Shown: positions 7,857 through 17,056, numbered from the stretch's first letter. The stretch is DNA of 64,000 bases from an uncultured Clostridia bacterium (GCA_944358655.1 CALVRO010000003.1:55385-119384); one strand, 5' to 3'. Translations and numbers: made by a program. The notes: a model not told the origin generated them from the sequence alone.

Positions 7857-8621
7857 CTATCTGTTGAGGACGTCCTTTAATACGTCGGTCATGTCGTACA
7901 GTCCGCTCGTCTTTCCCGCCATCCACTTGGCGGCCTTCACGGCGCCCGCCGCAAACACGCGCTTGCTGCGCGCCGAGTGGGAGAGGGTGACTATCTCGTC
8001 CTCGCCCGCGAACATGACTTCGTGCTCGCCGACTATCGTGCCGCCGCGCACGGCGTGTATGCCTATCTCGTCGCCGCGCGCGCCCACCATGCCGCTGCGG
8101 CCCTCAACGTACGGCCTCTTTATCTCCAGCGCGTCGTTTATACCCTCGGCCAGCATGAGCGCGGTGCCGCTCGGCGCGTCGGCCTTCTTGTTGTGGTGGC
8201 GCTCAACTATCTCTATGTCAAAGTTTTCGCCCAGCACGGCCGCCGCCTTCTTTGCAAGCGCCACCAAAAGGTTGACGCCCAGCGAAAAGTTGGCCGTTCT
8301 GAACACCGCCGTCTTTTGCGAGGCGGCCGCAATGCTCTCAAGCTGTTCGGCCGTGTAGCCCGTGGCGGCTATCACGAGGGGAACGCCCTTTTTTACCGCG
8401 TATTCGAGCTCGCCTCCGAGCGCGGCGGGGGAGGAGAAGTCTATAATTACGTCGGGCCTCTCCTTTACCTCGTCAAAGGAGGGGTAGACGGGCACTTTGC
8501 AGCCCTCGGGCGCGCGCAGGTCTACGCCGCAGCACACCTCGGCCTCGCCGTCGGCGCTCAGAAGGTCGCATATGTTTGCGCCCATCTTTCCGCCTATGCC
8601 GCATACAAGTATCTTCAGCAT
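7857..8621 (-). CDS. dapB: 4-hydroxy-tetrahydrodipicolinate reductase DapB
   Basis: DapB reduces the DapA product to tetrahydrodipicolinate on the diaminopimelate/lysine route. The 254-residue protein opens with a Rossmann motif (ILVCGIGGKMGANI) and contains the catalytic block ERHHNKKADAPSGTAL near residue 145. The start at 8621 overlaps the dapA stop by 7 bp (ATGCTGA). It is the last gene of the riboswitch-controlled operon. Confidence 0.97.
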   Translation of the reverse strand: MLKILVCGIGGKMGANICDLLSADGEAEVCCGVDLRAPEGCKVPVYPSFDEVKERPDVIIDFSSPAALGGELEYAVKKGVPLVIAATGYTAEQLESIAAASQKTAVFRTANFSLGVNLLVALAKKAAAVLGENFDIEIVERHHNKKADAPSGTALMLAEGINDALEIKRPYVEGRSGMVGARGDEIGIHAVRGGTIVGEHEVMFAGEDEIVTLSHSARSKRVFAAGAVKAAKWMAGKTSGLYDMTDVLKDVLNR

Positions 8622-9505
8622 ACCTTCAGCCCGGCCTCCTCTATGCATTTTTTCATTATCGCCTTGTGTTCGTCCTCAAGCTCGGTAAGGGGGGCGCGGG
8701 GCACGCCCGCGTCAAGACCTATCATGCTGCAGCCCGCCTTTACGGGTATGGGGTTGACCTCGGTGAAGCAGGCGTCGATAAGGGGCAGCAGCCTATCCTG
8801 TATGGCGTTGGCCCTGTCGAGGTCGCGCTCGGCCATGGCCTCGGCCATTTCCTTGACCTGTTTGGGGGCTATGTTGGAGACGACGGATATCAGCCCCGCG
8901 CCGCCTATGGCGAGTATGGGCAGATTCAAGTTGTCGTCGCCCGAATAGAGATCCATCCTCGGGCGGATGCGGCGCATGGTCTCGCATATCTGCTCCATGT
9001 TGCCGCAGGCCTCCTTTATGCCTGCCATGTTGGGTATGTACGAAAGTTCCTCCGCCGCCGCGGGCTTAATGTTCACCCCCGTGCGGCCGGGCACGTTGTA
9101 AGCTATCACGGGCAGTTTTGTGGCCGCGCACACCGCCTTGTAGTACTCAACAATGCCCTTTTGGGTGCATTTGTTGTAGTAGGGGGTGACGGCGAGTATG
9201 CCGTCGGCGCCCAGCTCCTCGGCGCGGCGGGTGGCCTCCACGGCCTTGGCCGTGCAGTTGCTGCCCGTGCCGAATATAAGCTTTACCCTGCCCTTGGCGC
9301 GCTCTGCGGCGAACTTCATCACGGCCGTCTTTTCCTCCTCGGTCATGGTGGCGGGCTCGCCCGTCGTGCCGAGCACTACAAGCGCGTCCGTGCCCCCGGC
9401 TATCTGATATTCTATCATTCTTCCGAAGGAGTCGAAGTTCACGCCCCCGTCGGCGGCAAAGGGCGTTATCATCGCCGTTGCCGTACCCTTAAAAAAGTTT
9501 TTCAT
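8615..9505 (-). CDS. dapA: 4-hydroxy-tetrahydrodipicolinate synthase DapA
   Basis: DapA condenses pyruvate with aspartate semialdehyde. The 296-residue protein shows the GTTGEPATM motif (about 46), the tyrosine/arginine block YNVPGRTGVN (about 136) and the Schiff-base lysine in GIKEACGN (about 164). In a spore former this branch also feeds dipicolinic acid. It lies 39 bp after asd and overlaps dapB. Confidence 0.98.
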   Translation of the reverse strand: MKNFFKGTATAMITPFAADGGVNFDSFGRMIEYQIAGGTDALVVLGTTGEPATMTEEEKTAVMKFAAERAKGRVKLIFGTGSNCTAKAVEATRRAEELGADGILAVTPYYNKCTQKGIVEYYKAVCAATKLPVIAYNVPGRTGVNIKPAAAEELSYIPNMAGIKEACGNMEQICETMRRIRPRMDLYSGDDNLNLPILAIGGAGLISVVSNIAPKQVKEMAEAMAERDLDRANAIQDRLLPLIDACFTEVNPIPVKAGCSMIGLDAGVPRAPLTELEDEHKAIMKKCIEEAGLKVC

Positions 9506-9544
9506 GGTATTTCATGCCCCCTTTGGTCATGTTTTATTATGTTT

Positions 9545-10621
9545 TCAGCCGAAGTATCCCTCGGCCGCAAGCAGCTCGGCCAGCAGCACGGCGCCGCCCG
9601 CCGCGCCGCGCAGAGTGTTGTGCGAAAAACCTATAAATTTATAGTCGAACAGGTTATCCTCGCGCAGCCTGCCCGCGCACACGGCCATGCCCCTCTCGCA
9701 CATTCTGTCAAGCTTGGGCTGGGGCCTGTCGGGCTCGTCGAAGTAGTGTATGAACTTTTCGGGCGCCGAGGGCAGCTTAAGCTGCTGCGGCCGTCCCTCG
9801 AAGGCCGCCCAGTCGGCGAGGATGTCCTCTTTCGCGGGCTTGTTCTCAAAGCTTACAAAGCATGCCGCCGTGTGTCCGTCGGATACGGGCACGCGCAGGC
9901 ACTGCGCCGTGATAACGGGGCCGCTTGCGGGCACTATCTCGCCCTTTTCAAGGCTGCCCCATATCTTTAAGGGCTCCCTTTCGCTCTTTTCCTCCTCGCC
10001 GCCTATATAGGGGATTATGTTGTCAACTATCTCGGGCATGGTCTCAAAGGTCTTGCCCGCGCCCGAAATGGCCTGATAGGTGGTGACGGCTGCGCACTTA
10101 ATGCCGTATTTTTTCAGGGGGTGGATGAGGGGCACATAGGACTGCAGCGAGCAGTTGCTCTTTACGGCTATGAACCCGCGCTTGGTGCCCAGCCTCTTTT
10201 TCTGCGCGTCGATGACGGCGAGGTGATCGGCGTTTATTTCGGGTATTATCATGGGCACGTCGGGAGTCAAGCGGTGCGCCGAGTTGTTGGAAACTATGGG
10301 GCACTCGGCCTTGGCGTAGGCGTATTCCAGCGCCTTTATCTCCTCCTTGGGCATGTTTACGGCGCAGAAGCAGAAGTCTACAAGGCCGGCTATCTTTTCC
10401 AAGTCCTTGGAAGCGTCCAAAACTACCATGTCGGCCAGCTTTTCGGGCATGGGCTCGGCCATGTGCCAGCGCCTTACGGCGTCGCGGTATTTCTTGCCCG
10501 CCGAGGAGGCCGAAGCGGCCAGCGCCTTCACCTCGAACCACGGATGGGAGGCAAGCAGCAGCGCGAAGCGCTGGCCTACCATGCCCGTGGCGCCTATAAT
10601 ACCTACGGAATACTTTTTCAT
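9545..10621 (-). CDS. asd: Aspartate-semialdehyde dehydrogenase (archaeal/fungal-like long form)
   Basis: Asd reduces aspartyl phosphate to aspartate semialdehyde, the common precursor of lysine, threonine and methionine. The 358-residue protein has GIIGATGMVGQRFA at the N-terminus, the catalytic cysteine in KSNCSLQ (about 161), YQAISGAGKTF and RVPVSDGHT with the catalytic histidine. These blocks resemble the branch also found in archaea and yeast rather than E. coli Asd. The start is MKKYSVGI at 10621; longer extensions run back into the terminator and riboswitch. It is the first gene after the lysine riboswitch. Confidence 0.97.
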   Translation of the reverse strand: MKKYSVGIIGATGMVGQRFALLLASHPWFEVKALAASASSAGKKYRDAVRRWHMAEPMPEKLADMVVLDASKDLEKIAGLVDFCFCAVNMPKEEIKALEYAYAKAECPIVSNNSAHRLTPDVPMIIPEINADHLAVIDAQKKRLGTKRGFIAVKSNCSLQSYVPLIHPLKKYGIKCAAVTTYQAISGAGKTFETMPEIVDNIIPYIGGEEEKSEREPLKIWGSLEKGEIVPASGPVITAQCLRVPVSDGHTAACFVSFENKPAKEDILADWAAFEGRPQQLKLPSAPEKFIHYFDEPDRPQPKLDRMCERGMAVCAGRLREDNLFDYKFIGFSHNTLRGAAGGAVLLAELLAAEGYFG

Positions 10622-10653
10622 ATCTATTTTATTCTCCAAAAAAGTCTTTAGTT

Positions 10654-10686
10654 CAAAAATCAAGCGGAGCCCGTGCAGGGCTCCGC
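10654..10686 (-). terminator. Riboswitch expression-platform terminator
   Basis: GCGGAGCCC (minus-strand sense GCGGAGCCCTGCACGGGCTC, hairpin 10664-10686) is followed on the minus strand by a T-rich run. It stands between the lysine aptamer and asd, as expected for a transcriptional OFF switch. Confidence 0.85.
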
Positions 10687-10706
10687 GGTTCACACATTTA
10701 AAAAAT

Positions 10707-10878
10707 GCAAATAGCGCAACACTCCACAGTGACAGTCGCACGGATATTCTCGCGTGCGCCCAGCGCGGACAAGGCCCTCCCGCGCTTCGGCGGGGATGCC
10801 CTCCGTCCTCCCCGCGTGCGGCCGCCGCCTTCTGCGGCCCGAAAGGGTGGACTTAACTGCTCTCCGCTCCTCTATTCG
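10707..10878 (-). promoter_or_regulatory. Lysine riboswitch (L-box) aptamer
   Basis: Read on the minus strand, the leader contains the conserved blocks in order: AATAGAGGAGCG at the 5' end of P1, CAGTTAAG, CCGCCGAAGCGCG, GCGCTGGGC and ACTGTCACTGTGGAG followed by GCGCTATTTGC closing P1. These are hallmark lysine-aptamer segments. It precedes asd-dapA-dapB and is followed by a terminator hairpin, so high lysine should cause early termination. Transcription starts right at the aptamer edge. Confidence 0.93.
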
Positions 10879-10883
10879 ACTAT

Positions 10884-10889
10884 ATTATA
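10884..10889 (-). promoter_or_regulatory. -10 box of the asd-dapA-dapB operon
   Basis: TATAAT on the minus strand ends 6 bp before the P1 stem of the lysine aptamer. No clear -35 consensus is visible. Confidence 0.65.
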
Positions 10890-11040
10890 ATAGCATAACT
10901 GCCGCGCAAAAGTAAAGTTATTAAGCGGTGCTTTTTTAAAAATACGCGCAAAAGGGCGGAATGAGCGGGGGAGGGGCCCGGGGTCGCCCCGCCTTCGGCA
11001 AAATAAAATATAAAAATTGCGCCCTTCTCGGGCAAAATAA

Positions 11041-11069
11041 TTGAAAAATCTCCCCGCTTGCTGTATAAT
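11041..11069 (+). promoter_or_regulatory. sigma-A promoter of membrane protein gene
   Basis: TTGAAA at 11041-11046, 17 bp, TATAAT at 11064-11069. The stretch from 10890 to 11040 holds no gene or clear structure. Confidence 0.75.
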
Positions 11070-11124
11070 GATATGTGCGGAGGAGTGTGTTTTCCGCCGC
11101 AAGCAACATATTTAAGGAAGTTTT

Positions 11125-12390
11125 ATGGCAGAATCGAGATTGCAATCGCTCGTCGGCAACGATCTGGCCGACGACTACGTCCGTACCTACGCCCCCAAGG
11201 AGGGCAGGTGGAGCGAAACGTGGGCGCTCTTCAAGGGCAACTTCGTCAAGTTCGTCATCATCAACGTACTCACCCTCCTGTTTTTCGTCCCCGCTATAGT
11301 GGTGGTCTACATGCGCTTTGTGTACGTCACCAACCTTGCGGCCGTCTATCCCTTTTCGTCCAACGTCGGCATGGCCATCTACACGCCCTCTACCGTCGGA
11401 CTGGCCGAAAGGATAGTGCTGTCCGCCGACCTCATCTTCTATTCGCTGCTCATAGTCGCCGCGCTCGTGGCGGCGGTGGGCCTTGCGGGGGCTTCGTACT
11501 CTGTAAAGAGGATGATAAACACCCGCGGCGACTTCGCCGTCAAAAACTACTTCCACGGCGTAAAGGTGTGCTATCTCAACACCGTGCTGCCCGTGGTGGT
11601 GTTCATGCTCTTTCTGTTCGGCTCCATAATAGTCAGCGACTGGGCGGCCATGGAGATAGCCTACGGCGCGTCCGCGGCCGGCCCGATAACGGCAAAGGTG
11701 TTCATGATAATTGCCACCGTAGTAGTCGGCGTCTACATGATGTGGGTGTACGCCGTCGGGGTCAGCTATAAGGTAAAGTTCAGGTACCTCTTAAAGAACT
11801 CCTTCGTGCTCGCCGTCGGCACTATTCTGCAGACGGTGTTCATGCTGGCCTTCGCGCTGCTCCCCGTGTGGATAATGCTCATCGGCATCTCGGTGCCCTT
11901 CTTTCTGGTGCTGGGCATAATATTCTTCATCTTCATCGGCTTTTCCTTCATAGTTCTCTCGTGGATGGCCTACGCGCAGTGGGTGTTCGACTCCTTCATC
12001 ACCCCCGCCGTGGCCGGCGAAAAGGAGGCGGCCCGCGCAAAGATGACCCCCAAACAGCTCGAGGCTGCCAAGCAGGAGGACGCCCGCGCCGAGGCGCGCG
12101 AACTGCTCGCCGCAGGCAAGTCCGAACTCATTTCCCGCCCCATCAGGCCCATCGACGTAGCCGCCGAAGCCGCAATATTGCCCGCGCGCTTCACCCGCGC
12201 CGACATAGCCGCCGCGGCATCCGCCCGCAGGGCGATGGAGGGCGAGGTGTCCGAATACTTCGAAGCTCACAAGAACGACAAGAAGTACGTTGAGTACAAC
12301 AAGCTCTTTGCCGAGCGCGAAAAGGCGCTCTCCTCCGAGGACAAAAAGGGCAAAAAGAAGAAGATAAGCTCCGAACATCTGTTAAGATGA
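11125..12390 (+). CDS. Six-TM membrane protein with charged C-terminal tail, function unknown
   Basis: The 421-residue protein has a short cytoplasmic N-terminus, then hydrophobic segments at about residues 45-65, 100-130, 150-175, 190-215, 235-255 and 262-290. A hydrophilic Ala/Glu/Lys-rich tail of about 130 residues ends KKGKKKKISSEHLLR. The arrangement faintly recalls YesL/DUF624-like integral membrane proteins of Firmicutes, but no diagnostic motif supports that. The start ATG lies downstream of its own promoter with AAGGAAG as a ribosome-binding site. A GC-rich hairpin without a U-tract (12398-12421) follows, so read-through into the next genes is possible. Confidence 0.8.
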   Translation: MAESRLQSLVGNDLADDYVRTYAPKEGRWSETWALFKGNFVKFVIINVLTLLFFVPAIVVVYMRFVYVTNLAAVYPFSSNVGMAIYTPSTVGLAERIVLSADLIFYSLLIVAALVAAVGLAGASYSVKRMINTRGDFAVKNYFHGVKVCYLNTVLPVVVFMLFLFGSIIVSDWAAMEIAYGASAAGPITAKVFMIIATVVVGVYMMWVYAVGVSYKVKFRYLLKNSFVLAVGTILQTVFMLAFALLPVWIMLIGISVPFFLVLGIIFFIFIGFSFIVLSWMAYAQWVFDSFITPAVAGEKEAARAKMTPKQLEAAKQEDARAEARELLAAGKSELISRPIRPIDVAAEAAILPARFTRADIAAAASARRAMEGEVSEYFEAHKNDKKYVEYNKLFAEREKALSSEDKKGKKKKISSEHLLR

Positions 12391-12443
12391 CGTCCGTTGC
12401 CCGCGCGTTTAAGCGCGGGCAGTATGAGTTTATATAAGGTCGT

Positions 12444-13184
12444 ATGGGTCAAAGTTATTCCGCCCTCGGCGGCATGTTCGAATATCTCAACCGCGACTGC
12501 GACTATCCCAAATGGTCGCGGTATCTGCTAAAAAAGCTGGCCTCGCTCGGCGTCGGCCCCGTCGGCGCAGACATAGGCTGCGGCAACGGCACGTTCACCC
12601 GTGCGCTCGCCAAGGCGGGCTACGCCATGACGGGCGTGGACATATCGCCCTCCATGCTCACGGCGGCGCGCCGTCTGGCCGACGACGAGGGCGTGCGCTG
12701 TGAATTTTTACTCGGCGATATAACCAAACTTAAACTTAAGGACAGGGCCGACTTTGCCGTCGCCATAAACGACTGCGTAAATTACGTCCCCCCGCAAAAG
12801 CTCAAAAGCACGTTCGCCAAGGTATATTCCTGCCTCAATGCGGGCGGAGTCTTTCATTTCGACATCTCTTCCGAGCACAAGATACGCCATATCCTTGCCG
12901 ACAACATGTTCGGCGAGGACGGCGACGACGTGTCCTACATGTGGTTCAACACGCCCGAAGAGGACGGCGTCACCATGGAGCTGACCTTCTTCGTCCGCGC
13001 GGCGGACGGCAGGTACGACCGCTTTGAAGAGACCCACCGCCAATACGCCCACCGCGAGGAGGACGTCCTCGCCGCGCTGCGCGGCGCCGGCTTCTCCACG
13101 TTGAGTTCGGAGGGCGACCTCGGCACGGAGGACAAGAGCCTCCGCATAAATTTCACCGCAATAAAGGGGAACAAAAGGCCATGA
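12444..13184 (+). CDS. Class I SAM-dependent methyltransferase
   Basis: The 246-residue protein has the SAM-binding motif I GADIGCGNGTFTRALAKAGY (about residues 39-58), then GVDISPSMLTAARR and a motif-II-like DFAVAINDCVNYV. The family acts on many small molecules, and the acceptor cannot be deduced. The start has AAGG just upstream. It overlaps hslO by 4 bp, and hslO overlaps the TPR gene by 4 bp, so the three form one translational unit. Confidence 0.88.
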   Translation: MGQSYSALGGMFEYLNRDCDYPKWSRYLLKKLASLGVGPVGADIGCGNGTFTRALAKAGYAMTGVDISPSMLTAARRLADDEGVRCEFLLGDITKLKLKDRADFAVAINDCVNYVPPQKLKSTFAKVYSCLNAGGVFHFDISSEHKIRHILADNMFGEDGDDVSYMWFNTPEEDGVTMELTFFVRAADGRYDRFEETHRQYAHREEDVLAALRGAGFSTLSSEGDLGTEDKSLRINFTAIKGNKRP

Positions 13185-14011
13185 ACTATCTCTACAAGGC
13201 GCTCATCTACGACAAACAGGCCTCGCTCTCCGTGCTCGACACCACCGAGCTCGTCAACAAGGCCATAAAAATACACTCGCTCAAGGGCGGTGAGGCCGAA
13301 CTGTTGGGCGGCCTGCTCACCGTGTGCGCCTACTTTTCGGGCACGCTCAAAAGCGACAGGGGCGCCGTGTCCATGACGGTAAAGAGCGCCTCGGGCGACG
13401 GCTCGGCCTCGGTTTCGGGCGACAAGGATATGCACATACGGGGCTTTGCCGAGGGCTCGTGCAGGCAGTCGCTCAGGGGCGGCACGCTTACGGTCATCCG
13501 CGACGACGGCTTCTTCCGTCCCTTCACGGGCGCCTGCCAAATAGAGAGCGACGACGTTTCGGCCATGACCATGGATTATTTTTACCGCAGCGAGCAGATC
13601 CCCACGGCCGTATCGGTGGGCGTAAAGCTCGGCGACGACGGCGCGTGCCTCGCGGCGGGGGGAGTGATCATCCAGCTGCTGCCCGGCCACACCGAGGAGA
13701 CCATGGACAGGGCGGAGGAGCGCATGCAGGCCTTTGCCGACCCCGCCTCGCTCGTGCAGAGCATGGGTGCCGAGGGCATAGTGCGCACCTATTTTTCCGA
13801 ACTGATAGACCAAAAGGGGCTGTATCTTGCGCACCCCGACTATATCTGCAACTGTTCGCGCGCAAAGATAGCCGACGTAATATTGTCGCTCGGCCGCAAG
13901 GAGGCGCTGGATATCTGCAGGGAGCGGGGCTGCGTTTCGGTGCACTGTCACTACTGCAACACCGACTATACATTTGATGAGGACGACATTCTCAAGTTAT
14001 TCGATAGATGA
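13181..14011 (+). CDS. hslO: Redox-regulated chaperone Hsp33
   Basis: Hsp33 is a holdase activated by oxidation and unfolding. The 276-residue protein ends with the zinc-binding redox switch: a CNC pair (about residue 223) and CHYC about 30 residues later, fitting CxC-(27-32)-CxxC. The N-terminal domain shows HSLKGGEAELLGGLLTVCAY and GTLTVIRDDG-like blocks typical of the family. The downstream TPR protein and upstream methyltransferase overlap by 4 bp each, suggesting a joint stress or protein-quality role (inference). Confidence 0.95.
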   Translation: MNYLYKALIYDKQASLSVLDTTELVNKAIKIHSLKGGEAELLGGLLTVCAYFSGTLKSDRGAVSMTVKSASGDGSASVSGDKDMHIRGFAEGSCRQSLRGGTLTVIRDDGFFRPFTGACQIESDDVSAMTMDYFYRSEQIPTAVSVGVKLGDDGACLAAGGVIIQLLPGHTEETMDRAEERMQAFADPASLVQSMGAEGIVRTYFSELIDQKGLYLAHPDYICNCSRAKIADVILSLGRKEALDICRERGCVSVHCHYCNTDYTFDEDDILKLFDR

Positions 14012-15735
14012 AAAAAAACAAGGATACGCTTAAGAACAAGACGGTGGGCATCGACCTCAGCGAGGACAGGCTTCTGGACATGGCGTCCGACTATCTGGAC
14101 GACCACAACTACCTCGGCGCGCTGCGCATGCTCAACAAAAATTCCGAGCTCAACGGCAACGCCGAAGATTCGTACATGCTCTACGCCGAGGCCTTCGACG
14201 ACATGGGTCTCTACGAAAAGTGCGTAAACGGCTGGTATAAGTATATCGACTACTGCTACGGCTACGAGGACGAGCACACCGACTACGGCGCCGCCTACGA
14301 GGGCATCGCCGTCAACTTTCTCAATATGGGCGACGAGGAGACCGCCGCCTACTACTACAACAAACTGCTGGTGGAGACCTCGCCCGAGCTCGACTCCGAC
14401 AGGCGGAAGGAGATAATCGACTCCTTCATCATAACTCACCGCCCCACGCTCAAAATAGCGTGGCCGCCCCGCCTCGCCGACGTTTCGGGGGAGATGGAGG
14501 ACGGCCTCAACTTCATGCGCGCGGGCGAGTACGAAAGGGCCAAGGAGCAGTTCGCCAAGGTGGGCGAGGGCAACAAGAGCTACCTCGCCGCCCGCAACTA
14601 TATCGCCATGTGCGACATTATCTGCGACAAGTGCGACGAGGCCGAGCAGGAGTGCCGCGGCATGCTTGAAAAGTTCCCCGACGACATTCAGGCGCTCACC
14701 ACCCTCGCGGCCGTAAAAAATCAGCAGAAGTGCACCGAGGAGAGCCGCGCCATAGCGCGCCGCCTGCTCGAGATAGGCGGCGAGTCCACCGAGGACAGGT
14801 ATAAAATAGCCACCGTCTGCTGCGAAAACAACATGCACGCCGAGGCCTACGCCCTCTTTTGCAAGATAGAGGACGATCTGCCCTTCGACAACGCCGTGCT
14901 CTACTTCAAAGCCGTGTCGGCCTACAACTGCGGCCGCAAGCGCGAAAGCTTAGAGGCCTTCGACAAGATACAGACCATCTATATAGACGCCGTAACGGCC
15001 AAATACTATATGGACTTCGTGCGCGAGCACATGGCCGAGGACGATGAGGACTTCCTCGAACACCCCCTCAGCTATTTCTACCGCCTCCCGCAGGAGGAGA
15101 GGGAGAGCAACATAAGCCTGCTCACGGCCTTCGTCATGCTCGAGCCCAAGGCGGCTGTGGCGCTCTCCGACCAGCTCGACCTCTCGGACTGCATCCGCTG
15201 GTGCTTCGACGAGGGCGGCGAAAACAGCCCCGAGGAGATAAAACTTCTGGGCGCTTCGGCGGCCGCCATGGCGCCTTCGTGCGAGGATATATTCAGGGAT
15301 ATCCTTTTGGACGGCTTCCTTTCGGACAGGGTAAAGATACACGCCTTAGCCGCCGTGGCCGAGTGCAACCGGGGCGGCGAATACGGCGTGGTGGTGTGCA
15401 ATATCTACCGCAAGATAAAGCTGCCCGTGCTCAGCGTGGGCAGGGCCAAGCGCAAGCAGTTTTTGCGCGCTTACGGCGTGGCGGTGGCGCGCTTCGCGCT
15501 CATCGACCCCGACTACGCCTATGTTATAAAGGACGCGGCAACCGAGCTCCACGCCCGCCTCGCCGCAAACAAGGGCTTCGCCGCCGTAAAGACGCCTGCG
15601 GCGCTCGCCGCCGCCATCTGCGCGCGCGGCGGGATATCGGGCGTCATCGGCGAAAAGGCGGGCCCCGACGAAATGTGCGCCTACTTCGCCGCCGACCGCA
15701 AGGAATTCGATAAGATCATGGGCGGGGCAAACTGA
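14008..15735 (+). CDS. Tetratricopeptide-repeat protein
   Basis: The 575-residue soluble protein consists largely of helix pairs with TPR-like spacing, for example LLDMASDYLDDHNYLGALRM, AYEGIAVNFLNMGDEETAAY, LNFMRAGEYERAKEQFAKVG and KIATVCCENNMHAEAYALF. The C-terminal 200 residues look helical without clear repeats. No signal peptide or membrane segment is present. It probably acts as a protein-protein scaffold; overlap with hslO hints at a related role. Many cysteines in the first half are notable for a partner of a redox chaperone, but significance is unproven. Confidence 0.82.
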   Translation: MKKNKDTLKNKTVGIDLSEDRLLDMASDYLDDHNYLGALRMLNKNSELNGNAEDSYMLYAEAFDDMGLYEKCVNGWYKYIDYCYGYEDEHTDYGAAYEGIAVNFLNMGDEETAAYYYNKLLVETSPELDSDRRKEIIDSFIITHRPTLKIAWPPRLADVSGEMEDGLNFMRAGEYERAKEQFAKVGEGNKSYLAARNYIAMCDIICDKCDEAEQECRGMLEKFPDDIQALTTLAAVKNQQKCTEESRAIARRLLEIGGESTEDRYKIATVCCENNMHAEAYALFCKIEDDLPFDNAVLYFKAVSAYNCGRKRESLEAFDKIQTIYIDAVTAKYYMDFVREHMAEDDEDFLEHPLSYFYRLPQEERESNISLLTAFVMLEPKAAVALSDQLDLSDCIRWCFDEGGENSPEEIKLLGASAAAMAPSCEDIFRDILLDGFLSDRVKIHALAAVAECNRGGEYGVVVCNIYRKIKLPVLSVGRAKRKQFLRAYGVAVARFALIDPDYAYVIKDAATELHARLAANKGFAAVKTPAALAAAICARGGISGVIGEKAGPDEMCAYFAADRKEFDKIMGGAN

Positions 15736-15797
15736 CCTTTCAGACCCTTTCGGGCGCACATATGCGCCCTTGAACGCCCGCACGGGCGGAGGAATGT

Positions 15798-16622
15798 ATG
15801 AAACTTTACGATTTCGACGGCATGTTCGAAGAAAAACTTGCCGACTACATCAAGCGCAATCCGCGCGGGTACACCGAAAAGCAGTGGGAGGACGCCATCC
15901 CCGCCCTCTACGCCGCCTTCGGCGACACTCCCGTCAAGTCGCTGGGCGTGTCGCCCAACGCCTTCTACGCCGCGCAGAGCGACGACGAGCTCGTCGCGTC
16001 CCTCAGGGCGCACATAAAAAAGGGCATACCCGTCAGCGAGTACCTCTGCAACGCCGTAGAGGGCCGCAACATTACGGACAAGCTCCTGCCCCTCCTCTCG
16101 GGCGGCGCGGAGGAGGCCGCCTACGCCGTCAACCTGATAGGCGCCCGTCCCGAGGCCCTGCCCGAGTACATGCGCCTCATCGTCACGTCCCCCGAGGAGG
16201 ACTTGGTAAACTCCTGCATAGACTATGTGAAGGAGCTGGCCGACCTCGCCGCGCCCGAGGCGCTGGCCTACTACAAACAGGGCGTCAAACCCCAATATAT
16301 GCTTGAAATACTGTCGCGCTGCACCCCTCCCAACGACGAGGTGTTCTCCGTCCTCATTTCCGCCTTCCGCACCGCCGACGAGCATCTGGCGCTGTGCGCC
16401 GACTTCCTCGCCTCCTTCGGCGACGAGCGCGCCCTGCCCTACCTTCAGGACAGGATAGAGGAGGAGGGCCTGTCGTATGCCGACTTCCTCGAACTCAAGT
16501 ACGCTATCGAGGCCCTCGGCGGCAGCTACAAGGGCGAGCGCGACTTCTCCTCCGACCCCGACTACGAGCTGATAAAATCGCACGGCGGTATAGATATCGA
16601 TATCTTCAAGGACATAAAATGA
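15798..16622 (+). CDS. Helical-repeat protein of unknown function
   Basis: The 274-residue acidic protein has no signal peptide or membrane segment and no motif I can name. Predicted content is mostly amphipathic helices (for example LPEYMRLIVTSPEEDLVNSC, ALPYLQDRIEEEGLSYADF), suggestive of HEAT-like or ARM-like stacking. GCGGAGG lies just upstream of the ATG. It follows the TPR gene by 62 bp, an interval with a small GGGCGCA/TGCGCCC hairpin (15752-15769) lacking a U-tract, so it probably belongs to the same operon. Confidence 0.75.
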   Translation: MKLYDFDGMFEEKLADYIKRNPRGYTEKQWEDAIPALYAAFGDTPVKSLGVSPNAFYAAQSDDELVASLRAHIKKGIPVSEYLCNAVEGRNITDKLLPLLSGGAEEAAYAVNLIGARPEALPEYMRLIVTSPEEDLVNSCIDYVKELADLAAPEALAYYKQGVKPQYMLEILSRCTPPNDEVFSVLISAFRTADEHLALCADFLASFGDERALPYLQDRIEEEGLSYADFLELKYAIEALGGSYKGERDFSSDPDYELIKSHGGIDIDIFKDIK

Positions 16623-16683
16623 CCGCCCGCGCACGAGCGATAATAACTTACCTGCCCGTATCCGATAATTTTCCGGGCTGTGT

Positions 16684-16727
16684 CCGCCGCCGCGGCGCTT
16701 TTCAAGCGCCGCGGCGGCGGTCTTTAT
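16684..16727 (+). terminator. Strong terminator after the hslO cluster
   Basis: A 17-bp GC-rich stem (16684-16700 with 16704-16720) is followed by TCTTTATT. It ends the methyltransferase-hslO-TPR cluster and faces the convergent coat-like genes. Confidence 0.88.
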
Positions 16728-16762
16728 TGTGCGGCAGGTTGCGGAACGACATTGCGCGTCAG

Positions 16763-17056
16763 TCAGTTCCCGAGGCTCTTGCACGCCCTCTTAAAGTTGT
16801 CCGCCGCCCTCTTTACGGCCTCGCCGTCGGCGGGGGAGGGGGAGAGGTAGCCCCGCGCCGTCATCAGAGTGAGCAGCTCGTACTGCGCTTCGGCCGCCGC
16901 CGCAAAGTTTGCGGCAAAGGCGTTTCTGAGGCTCTTCGCGCCGCTCCCGCACACGGCCTCGGCGTACAGCGCCGCCAGCTCGCTTTCGCCGTACAGCATG
17001 TCCTGCAGGCTGTCCCTTTCGTTTAGCGCCGCCCTGCACTTGCCGCCGTCAGTCAT
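16763..17056 (-). CDS. Spore coat CotF-like protein
   Basis: The 97-residue protein resembles the CotF/ferritin-like coat family: an N-terminal DMLYGESELAALYAEAV helix, then LRNAFAANFAAAAEAQYEL and the LLTLMTARGYL block that corresponds to the family's M..RG(W/Y) motif. These small helical-bundle proteins are common in Clostridia spores. It overlaps the upstream small helical protein by 8 bp, suggesting a heteromeric pair. The final helix ends in NFKRACKSLGN. Confidence 0.68.
   Translation of the reverse strand: MTDGGKCRAALNERDSLQDMLYGESELAALYAEAVCGSGAKSLRNAFAANFAAAAEAQYELLTLMTARGYLSPSPADGEAVKRAADNFKRACKSLGN

Noticed and set aside
6474-7880. Long plus-strand frame of 468 codons over the cation exchanger
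   Set aside because: It is rich in Arg, His and Gly as typical for a shifted frame of GC-rich coding DNA, and runs through the promoter and the terminator. The exchanger frame has clear motifs.
8576-9970. Plus-strand frame of 464 codons opposite dapA and asd
   Set aside because: It is the antisense shadow of two well-identified biosynthetic genes and crosses their boundaries; no RBS or motif.
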